Source of the DNA: Sapria himalayana | Taxonomy: Eukaryota > Streptophyta > Magnoliopsida > Malpighiales > Rafflesiaceae | Length of the DNA: 64,000 bases | Assembly: GCA_029783825.1 (NCBI GenBank) | Contig: JAREIK010003426.1 | Coordinates: 297,437 to 361,436 of the forward strand | Direction of reading: 5' to 3' | Shown here: positions 53,145 through 64,000 of the stretch, piece after piece | Layout: every line of letters starts with the position of its first letter | Numbering within the stretch: the stretch's first letter is position 1 | Position numbers and translations under genes: made by a program | The notes under the pieces: generated by a model | Seen by the model: the letters and a program-made list of their open reading frames with translations, nothing else | Told to the model about the DNA's origin: nothing | Database searches by the model: none

Positions 53145-53730
53145 TAGATAGGCAGAAGATAGATAGATAGTCAGATAGATAGATAGACACATAGATATAC
53201 AGATATATAGGTAAAAAGATAGAAAAATAGATAAACAGATATAAAGATAGATGGATAGATAGATAAATATATAGATAGACAAATAGATAGACAAATAGTT
53301 AGAAAGTTATATAGATAAAGATATAGAAAGATAAATGGATAGACAGATTGATAACATATAGAAAGATAGATAGATAGATAAACAAATAGATAGACATATA
53401 GATAGATAGTTAGATAGATAGACATATAAATAGATAGAGAGAGAGAGATAGATAAATAAATATATAGATAAATAACCAGACAGACAGATAGACAAAAATA
53501 TAGATAGATAGATAGATAGAAAAATAGTCATATAGCTAGATTTATTGATAGATATATATATATATATAGATTGATATACAAATAGAAATATAGATAGATA
53601 TATTAATAATTATATAGATAGATTCATAGATAGATAGATAGATACCCAAATTGATATACAGCTAGATAGATAGATAGATAGATAAAATGATAGATAAATA
53701 GAAACATATATAGATAGATAGATAGATAGA
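53145..53730 (-). repeat. 0.59-kb unit C, sister of the LINE target
   Basis: Tandem partner of unit B with the same markers at 53,155, 53,298 and about 53,494, and an uninterrupted GATAGATAGTT at 53,401. High similarity to unit B suggests a fairly recent duplication. Confidence 0.88.
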
Positions 53731-54444
53731 CATATATATATATATATATATATACATATAAATAGATACATATATAGACATATTGATAGAAAGATCGATT
53801 TACAAATAGATAGATAGATAGATATATTGATAAACAGATTGATAGACAGCAAGAATGATATATAGATAGATAAATAAATAAATAAATAAATAGATCAATA
53901 TACAACTATATATAGAGATAGATAGATAGATAGATAAATAGATATATAGATAGACAGATATATAGACAGATTGATAGTGATATAAATAAATAGATATATA
54001 GACAGATAGATAAACATATAGATATATAGATAGATAGATAGATCATTTGATAGATAGATACATACATAGATTGGTAGACATATATACTGATAGATAGATA
54101 TACAGATAAATAGATAGACATATAGATAGATAAATAAATAAACATATATATATATATATATATACATAAATAGAAAAATAGATAGATATATTGACATAGA
54201 GATAGACAAATATATAAATTGATTTATATATAGACAAATAGACAAATACACAAACATATATATAAATAGATAGATAGAAAGAAATATAGATAGATAGATA
54301 GATAAAAAGATGAATAGATATATATATATTTATAGATATACACAGATAAATAGATAGACAGTAGATAGATACGTAGATAAAAAGAAAGAAAGATAGATAT
54401 ATACATAGATAGATTGATACATAGAAAAATACATAGATAGATAT

Positions 54445-54448
<4 letters not shown>

Positions 54449-54493
<45 letters not shown>
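54449..54493. repeat. (AT)n microsatellite
   Basis: A pure AT run of about 44 bases ending in ACACAAATATATAG. Confidence 0.93.
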
Positions 54494-54497
<4 letters not shown>

Positions 54498-56444
54498 AAT
54501 ATATAGATACAGAGATTAGTAAACAAATAGACAAATAGATAGGCAGACATATCGACAGATAGATAGAAAGATATACATATAGACAAATACATAGAAAGAT
54601 AGATAATATATATATGTAGATATATAGATAAATAGATAGAAAGATAGATAGATCGATAAACAATTAGATAGATAGATAAATAGTTAAAAAGATAGATCGA
54701 TAGAATTATAGATATAATGACAAACATATAGATAGATAGATAGATAGACTGGAAAATATAAAAATAGACATTTAGATAGTTAGTTAGATAGACAAATAAT
54801 CAGTCCATAAGGCAGGTAGATAGTCAGGCAAGCAAGCTGATATATAGATAGACAGACAAAAAGACTGATATACAATCATACAAATAGATAGACAAACTAA
54901 TATACAGATCAACAAATAGAAAATTAGAGAGTAAGATAGAAAGTCAAATATATAGATATATAGTTTGATATACAAATTTATAGACATAATGATAGATAGA
55001 TTGACAGAATTATAGAAAGAATGTTAGATAGAAAAATTAAAAGATAAAAAGATAGATATATAGATAGATAGATATACAGATAGATAGATATACAGAATGA
55101 TAGAAAGAATGATATATAGATTGATAGATAAATAGATATTTAGATTTATACATAGATTGATAGACAATATGGTCAACAGATACATATATAGATAGATAAA
55201 TTGATATATATATATATGTATATATATATAGAAAGGTAGTAGATTGATTGATTGATTGATTGATTGACAGATTGATAAATTTATAGATAGACAGATTGAT
55301 AGATAGATACATAGATTCTAGATAGAAGACTAATAAATAGAGAGAGATCGATAGATAGATACTCATATAGATAAATAGATTGATTGACAGATTGATTAAT
55401 ACATATATATACAAAGATATAGAGATAGATAAATAGACATATGGATAGACAGATAGATAGACATATAGATAGACATTTTGATCCATAGAATGATAGATTA
55501 ATATACAGATCGTTACACAGATTCAATAAGGATATTATTAGATAGATTTATAGACAAATTGAAAAACATATTGATAGATAGATTGATGGATAGATTGATA
55601 CACAAATTGAACACAAATTATTATATAGATTGATAGAGAGAGAGAGAGATATAGATAGATAGATAGATAGACAAATAGATAGCTAGATAAATAAATAAAT
55701 AAATAAATAGATAGATAGATAGACAAATACATAAGCAAATATAGATAGATAGATAGATAGACATATAGCTAAATAGATAAATAGATAGGTAGATAGATAA
55801 ATAGACAAATAAATATATAAATAGATATATAGATAGATAGATAGATACACAGATAGATAGAAAGATAGATAGATAGATAGATAGAAAAATTGATAGTTAG
55901 ATAGATAAATAATTAGATAGATAGACATATAGAGAGCTACATAGATAAATAGATAAAAAGATAGATAGACAAAAAGATAGAAAGATAGATAGTTATATAG
56001 ATAGATAGATACAGAGACATATAGAAAGATATATAGACAAATAGATAGATAAATATATAGATAGATAGATATACAGATATATAGTCATATAGATAAATAG
56101 ATTTATCTCAAATATATAGATAGTAAGATAGGCATATATATATATATAGACAAAAAGATTGATAGAGAGATTGACATATATATCAAAGGATAGATACATA
56201 TATATATATGGATTAATATATAGCTAGAAAGAAAGATAGATAGATAAATAGATAGATAGATATATACATACATAAATAATCACATAGATAAACATCGATA
56301 GACATATAGATCAACTAATAGATAGACACATAGATATATGAATTGATAGACATAAAGATAGACTTATAGATAGACAGATAGATATACAAATATATAGACA
56401 AATAGAAAGATATATAGATAGAGAGATATTTAGAAAGATAAATA

Positions 56445-58085
56445 GACTAATATTTAGAAAATTAGATAGTTTGATTGAAAGACATATAGATAGAGAGATA
56501 GATAGTTAGATAGATAGATATATAGATATATAGATAGACAGATAGATAGACTAATTGATAGATAGATTGATAGACAAAAAAATTGGTATCTAGATAGATA
56601 AATAGATACACAAAAAGATTGACAGAGAGTTAGACAGATAGATAGACAAAAAGTTAGAGATATATAGATAGATAAATAGAATGACAAAAAGTTTGACAGA
56701 GAGATGACATAAAGATAAATTTTTTGACAGGTATATCGATAAATAGATAGTTAGATGGAAAGATAGATAAATATTTAGACAGATATATAGATAGATAGAT
56801 AGGCATACAAATAGATAGACAAATAGATAGATAGATAGATAGATATCCAGATAGATAGACTAATAGATCGGCATATAGATAGGTAGATATATAAACAGAT
56901 AGATTAAAAGAATCTTAGAAAGATATACAGACAGATAGAAAGAGAGATATATCCATAAATAAAAAGATGGATAGATAGATAGATAGATAGACAAATAGAT
57001 AGATAGATTGATTGATTGATTGAAAGACATATAGATAGAGAGATAGATTGTTAGATAGATAGATATATAGATATATAGATAAACTAATTGATAGATAGAT
57101 TGATAGATAGATTAATAGACAAAAAAAAATGGTATCAAGATAGATAAATAGATACAGAAAAAGATTGACATAGAGTTAGACAGATATATAGACAAAAAGT
57201 AAGAGATATATAGATAGATAAATAGAATGACAAAAAGTTTGACAGACAGATAGACATAAAGATAAATATTTTGATAGGTATATCGATAAATAGATTGTTA
57301 GATGGAAAGATAGATAGATATTTAGACAGATATATAGATATATAGATAGATAGATAGATAGGTATACAAATAGATAGACCAATAGATAGATAGATAGATA
57401 GCCAGATAGATAGACAAATAGATAGGCATATAAATAGGCAGATATATAAATAGATAGATTAAAAGAATCTTAGAAAGAGAGACAGACAGATAGATAGGGA
57501 GATATATACATAAATAAAAAGATAGATAGATAGATAGATATACAAATAGATAGATTGATGGATTGATAGATTGATAGATTGATTGAAAGACATATAGATA
57601 GAGAGATAGATAGTTAGATAGATAGATATATAGATATATAGATAGACAGATAGATAGACTAATTGATAGATAGATTGATAGACAAAAAAATTGGTATCAA
57701 GATAGATAAATAGATACATAAAAAGATTGACATAGAGTTAGACAGATCGATAGACAAAAAGTTAGAGATAAATAGAATGACAAAAAGTTTAACAGAGAGA
57801 TAGACATAAAGATAAATATTTTGATAGGTATATCGATAAATAGATAGTTAGATCGGAAAGATAGATAGATATTTAGACAGATATATAGATAGATAGATAG
57901 GTATACAAATAGATAGACCAATAGATAGATAGATAGATAGATAGCCAGATAGATAGACTAATAGATAGGCATATAGATAGGCAGATATATAAACAGATAG
58001 ATTAAAAGAATCTTAGAAAGATAGACAGACAGATATATAGGGAGATATATACATAAATAAAAAGATAGATAAATTGATAGATAGA
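56445..58085 (-). repeat. Three tandem copies of a 0.55-kb unit
   Basis: TTGAAAGACATATAGATAGA starts at 56,475, 57,020 and 57,593. AATCTTAGAAAGA is at 56,911, 57,466 and 58,009. TTTTGA(C/T)AGGTATATCGATAA occurs near 56,720, 57,270 and 57,820. Periods are 543-573 bp. This is the clearest higher-order repeat in the window; the copies are close in sequence and all in the same orientation. Confidence 0.92.
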
Positions 58086-60278
58086 CAAATAGATAGATAG
58101 ATTAAATACATAAATAGTCATATAGATAGTTTGATACAAAGATAGAAAAAATATAGAGAAATAGATAAAGAATTAGATAGAAAAATAGATAAACAAATAG
58201 ATAGACAAAAAGATTGATAGAGAGATAAATAGATCAATTAATAGAAAGATAGAAACATAGATAGATAAATAAATAGTTAGATAAATAGATAGACAGATAG
58301 ACAGATAGATAGACAAATATATTGATTAATATATAGATATATAGATAGATTGATTGATTATTTGATAGTTAGATAGGTAGATAAATAGTTAAATAGATAG
58401 ATAGATATATATATATATATATAGTTAAATTAATAGATAGCCATATAGATAGATAGATAAATAAATAAAAAGATAGAAAGAAAGAAAGATAGATAAATAG
58501 ATAGATAAAATAATAAACAGATAGATAAATAGTTAAATATATATGTAGATAGATCGATAAACATATAGATATATAAATAGATAGAAAACTAGATAGATAG
58601 ATTGATTGATGATAGAGAATTAGATAGATAAATAGTCATATAGATAAAAAGATAGATAGACAAAAAGATAGATAAATAATATAGAAAGAAATAGATAAAT
58701 ATATAATAGACAAATAGTTAGACATATACTTAGACAAATAGTTAGACATATACATAGACAAAATATTTGTCAGAGAGATAGAAAGTTATAGAGACTAAAA
58801 GAGAGAGAGAGATATATATATATATATATAGTTAGTAAGATTAGGGAGATAGATAGTCAGATAGATAGATAAATAAATAGTTATATAGATAGATAGGTAG
58901 AGAGATAGATAGACAAATATATGGATAAAAAGATTTTTAGATAGATTGATAGCCAGATAGTTAGACAGATAGATAGACAAATAAATAGATAGATAGATAC
59001 ATAAATAGTAAGATAGAAAGGTAGGTAGATAGATAGATAGATAGATAGATAGACATATAGATAGACATATATAAAGATAACTTGATAGATAAAAAGATAT
59101 ATAGATAGATAGATATATTATTATATAGATATATACATAGATAGACAAATAGATATATAGATAGATAAATAGAGAGAGAGAGACATATATTTAGATAGAT
59201 AGATAGACTGATAGATAAATAGATAGACAGACAATATACACACATATAATTAGACAAATAGATTGAGAGATAGATTGATTGATAGATAGACAAACAGACA
59301 TATAGATAGATATAATGATTTATAGATTGATAAATAGATAGATTGATAGAAAGATTAATAGACAGATAGATAGATAAATAAATATGCAGATAGATAGACA
59401 AATAGATAGAGAGATAGATATATAGTTAGATAGATAGTTAGATTGATAAGCAAATAGATAGACATATAGATAAAGAGAAAGATAGATTAATATATAGACA
59501 TATAGATTGGAAAATTATTAGACAGAATGATAGACAAATTAATAGAGAGATTAATGACAGATTGATAGTCAAATTGTTACACAGATTGATACACAAATTG
59601 ATAGACATAATGATAGAAAAATTAAATGATAGATAGATAGATTAATTCACATATTTATACACACATAGATTGACATATATATATAGATAAATATATAGGG
59701 AGATATATAGATAGACAGATAAACAGATAGATATATAGATAGATAAATAGATATATCAAATGTAAGATAGATAGATATTTACATAAATATGCAAATCATT
59801 AGGTAGATATATAGAGAGATAGATAGACAAATAGATAGATTGATAAATAGACTGACAAATAGATAGATAGTTAATAGATAGATATATAGATAAATATATA
59901 GATAGACAAACAGATAGATAGATCGATAAAAAGATAGACAAATAGATATATAGAATGATAGATAGATATATACTTAAATAAATATCTAGATAGACAAATA
60001 GATGTATATAACGATAGACAAATTGATATTAGATAAATAGATAAATACATAGATAGATTTATCGACAAATAGAGAGACAAATAGATCGACTGATAGATAA
60101 TCACACAGACAGATAGACAGACAGACAGACAGATAGATAGATAGACAAATAGAATGACAAATAAATAGATAGATAGATTGAAAATTGATAGATATATATA
60201 TACACAGACAGACAGATAGACAGATAGATAAATATATCGAAAAAAGGTTGATAGAGAGGTAGAAAAATAGATAGACAG

Positions 60279-60279
<1 letters not shown>

Positions 60280-60322
<43 letters not shown>
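60280..60322. repeat. (AT)n then (AC)n compound microsatellite
   Basis: About 30 bases of AT followed by about 12 bases of AC. Confidence 0.92.
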
Positions 60323-60323
<1 letters not shown>

Positions 60324-61974
60324 TTCATAAACATATAGATATATAGATAGACAGACAAATAGATAGACATACAGATAAATAGATAGATAGATAAATAGTT
60401 AGATAGATAAATAGATTGATTAAAAGATAGATAGTCAAATAGAAATATAGATAGATAGACACAGAAAGATATATAGATAGGCATATAGATAGATATATAG
60501 ATAGACAGATTGTGATACAATTAGATTGATAGATAGACAAATAGATAGATAGATTGTTAGATAGTTAGATACATAGACAGATATATGTACAGATAAATAG
60601 AGAAAAAGATATACATATAGATAGCTAAATAAATAAAAGATAGATATAAAGATAGATAGACAATAGATAGATAGATAGATAGATATATAGATAGATAGAC
60701 TAATTTATAGACTGATAGATAGATTGATAGATAGAATAATTGACATATAGTTAGATAAATAGATAGATAGATATATAAATAGATAGAGATATAGATAGAT
60801 ATATAGATACATAGTCAAATAGATAAACAAATAGGTAGATAAATACATAGATAGTCAAAAATATAGACAAATCGCTTGACAGATTAATAGATAGAATCAT
60901 AGACAAATTAATAGATAGATTTATAGATTGATTGTTAAACATAGACAGATTGATAAACAAATTTATAGACAAATTGATAGATATGTTGATCGATAGATTT
61001 ATAGATAGATTAATCCACATATTAATACATAGATAGTGGACATATATATAGAGAAATATATAGATAGATAGACCGATATATTGATAGATAATTAGATAGA
61101 TAGAAAGACATATAGATGGACAGATAGATAGACAAATTGATATACAATTAGAAAGATAGATAGTTAGATAATTAGATAGTTAGATAGATAGAAAGATAGA
61201 GGTATAAATATACAGATAGATAGACAAATAGATAGAGATATAAATATACAAATAGATAGACAGATAGATAGATATATAGATAGAAAAATAGGATAGTTAT
61301 ATATATATATATATAGACTAATTGATAGATTGATAGAGAGATAGATTTGATAGATAGAATAATAGATATATAGTTAGATAAATAGATAGACATATAAAAG
61401 ATAAAAAAATCAAGAGATAATAGATAGTTAGAAAGATAAATAGTCAGATAGATAAACTAATAGATAGATATATAGATAAATAGATAGACAGATATATAGA
61501 CAGAATCATAGACAAATTTTTAGATAGATTTATATATATATTGATACACAAATTGATTGATAGATAGATTGGCATATTTATTAACAAATTGATTGATAGA
61601 TTTATCGATAGATTGATAGTTAGATTAATACACATATTGATACATAGATAGCAGACAAATATATAGATAGATAGATATATAGACAGATAGATATAAGATA
61701 GAAAGATAGATAGATATATAGATAGTCAGAAAGATAAATAGAGAGATAGATAGTTAGATAGATAGATCAATAGATAGATAGATAAACAAATAGAAAGAAA
61801 AATAAAAAGACAATTAAATAGATAGATTGATTGATTGATAGAAAGATATACATATAGATTGACAGATAGATAGACAAAAGATAGACAAAAAAGATTTATA
61901 GAGATTAGATAGATAAATAGACTGAAAGATCGAAAGAAAGATTTACAAATTGATGGATAGATTGATAGACAGAC

Positions 61975-61977
<3 letters not shown>

Positions 61978-62007
<30 letters not shown>
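61978..62007. repeat. (AT)n microsatellite
   Basis: A pure AT run of about 30 bases after GACAGACAG. Confidence 0.92.
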
Positions 62008-62010
<3 letters not shown>

Positions 62011-64000
62011 AAAGGTAGATAAATAGAAAGATATATAAGCAGATATATAGACATATAGTTGATAGATCAAATGATATATAGATAGATAAATATAGATATT
62101 GATAGATGTATAGATATATAGATAGATAGATAGATAGATAAATAAGCATTTAGATAGATAAATAAAAAGATTTAAAGATAGATACACATATAGATATATA
62201 GAAAGATAGACAGATCAAAAGACATATAGATAGACAAATAGATAGACAGATAAATCGAAAGATAAATATTCAGATAGATTTATAGATAGTTAGTTTGATA
62301 GATAGATAGATAGACAGATAGACAGACAAACAAATAGATACATAGATAGATAAATAGATAGACAGATAGATTGACATATAGATGGATAAATATATATAGA
62401 TAGATAGATACATAGTTAGATAGATAAATAAAAATATAGATAGGTAGATAGAAGATAGAAATACACATAGATATAAAGTTTGATAGACATATAGATAGAA
62501 AGATAGATAAATAAATAAATTTACTATAAGATATATATATATATAGATATATAGATTTATAAACTGATAGATTCACTGATTGATAGAAAGATTGATAGAC
62601 AAATAGATAGATTAATAGATAGGTAGATAGATAGACAAATAGATAAAGAGATAAAAAGATAAACAAATAGATAGACAGATAGATTAATAGATAGATAGAT
62701 AGATAGATAGGCATATAGAAAGATAGATTGATAGATAGAATGATACACAAATTAATAGGAAGATTAATTGATAGATTGCTAGACTATTTGATAGAAATAT
62801 TGATTGATAAATTGATAAACAATTAGATAGATAGTTAGATAGATAGATAGACAAATAAATATAGATATAATTAGACAAATAGTTAGATTGATAGTTAGCC
62901 ATATAGTTAGATAGATTAATAGATAGTAAGATAGATAGATAGATAGATATGTAGATACATAGATAGACAATTAAATAGATATACAGATAAATAGAAATAT
63001 AGAAACAAAAATAAATAGGCCGATAGACAGATAGATAGTTATATAGATTGATATATAGATAGTTAGACAACTAAATAAATAAATAGATAGACAGATATTA
63101 GACATATAGATAAGAAGATTGATATACAAAATGATTTAGAAATTAATAGACAATTTTTAGATATATTAATAAACAAATTGATAGATAGATTGATAGACAA
63201 ATTGATAGGCAAATAGATAGATAGTTAGATAGATCGACATATTGATAGGTAAATAGATAGATAGATAGATAGATTGATTGACATATTGATAGGCAAATAG
63301 ATAGATAGATAGATAGATTGACAGATAGATAGATTGATTGATACACATATTGATACATAGATAGATGGGCATGTAGATAGACAGATAGATAGGTAGGTAG
63401 GTAGATATATGGAAAGTCATATAGTCAGATAGATAGATATATAGAAAGAAAGATATATATATAGCTAGATAGATAGATAGATAGATAGATAGAGATATAA
63501 ATAGAAAGATTGACAAATAGATAAAGAGAGATAGACAAATAGATAGGCAGATAGATATATAGATAGATTATATCGACAAACAGACAAACAGACAGATAGA
63601 TATATATATATATATATATATAGATTGATAGAAAAATTGACAATCAGATAGATAGATAGATATATAGACAGATAAATAGATCGATATATAAATGAATAGA
63701 TAGATAGGTCAATAGATAGATAGAAAGATTGATTGATAGATAAATAGATACAAAGATAGATAGATAGATAGATAGACAGATAGGCAAACACATAGATTTA
63801 TATATAGATTAGCAGATAGATAGATAGAAATATATATAGAATGATAATAGATATAGTTATATAAATAGATAGTAAGATAGATAGATATACAAGTAGACAG
63901 ACAGATAAATATATAGATATATAGACTGATAGATTGTACAGATAGATAGACAGATTGATATTATATATATATAGTCAGATAGATAGACAATAGAAAGACA

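Larger units (their letters stand above)
51571..64000 (-). repeat. Degenerate (TCTA)n satellite in inverted orientation, after the LINE
   Basis: Same TAGA/GATA sense on the + strand as before the LINE, up to the window end. It includes the 0.59-kb and 0.55-kb repeated units and several TA tracts listed separately. ATTGATAG-rich patches lie near 60,880-61,010 and 61,550-61,640. No gene, RNA or further transposon end is recognised. Confidence 0.97.

Noticed and set aside
18003..63791. Long - strand open frames (up to 338 residues) that look like hydrophobic membrane proteins
   Set aside because: Same artefact in the inverted arm. The hydrophobic look comes from Ile, Leu and Tyr codons in the tetranucleotide and not from selected membrane segments.

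Overview
The window looks like plant heterochromatin. The two parts that are not simple repeat are both plant-type transposons. One is an L1-like LINE whose ORF1 has a DUF4283-like region and a CCHC knuckle, and whose ORF2 carries endonuclease, reverse transcriptase, zf-RVT-like and RNase H domains. The other is a transposon end beginning CACTACAAGAAAA, the usual terminus of plant CACTA (En/Spm) elements. The species cannot be named from this sequence; a seed plant, probably a eudicot, is an inference. I see no intact host gene, tRNA, rRNA or CRISPR array.

Layout. 1-14,686 is a degenerate TCTA tetranucleotide array on the + strand. 14,687-15,490 is one end of a CACTA element with a subterminal array of about 50-bp units. 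15,491-17,812 is TCTA array again. At about 17,813 the array flips: from there to 44,922 the + strand reads TAGA/GATA, so the same motif lies on the - strand. 44,923-51,570 is a nearly full-length but dead LINE on the + strand, with a poly-A tail and a probable 11-bp target duplication. 51,571-64,000 is TAGA array again in the same orientation as the left flank of the LINE.

The array is not featureless. Its interruptions work as fingerprints and show nested segmental duplications: offsets of about 3.3 kb and 1.44 kb in the left arm; about 3.9 kb, 1.2 kb and 4.06 kb in the inverted arm; and about 0.59 kb and 0.55 kb (three copies) to the right. Sister units supply the pre-insertion sequence for the LINE and suggest that the CACTA piece arrived after a local duplication.

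The many long open frames made of Ser-Ile-Tyr-Leu repeats come from translating (TCTA)n, which has no stop codon in any frame, and are not annotated as genes. No cooperating gene system is visible. The points of interest are the size and inverted arrangement of the tetranucleotide satellite, its higher-order duplications, and the two transposons that date its growth.
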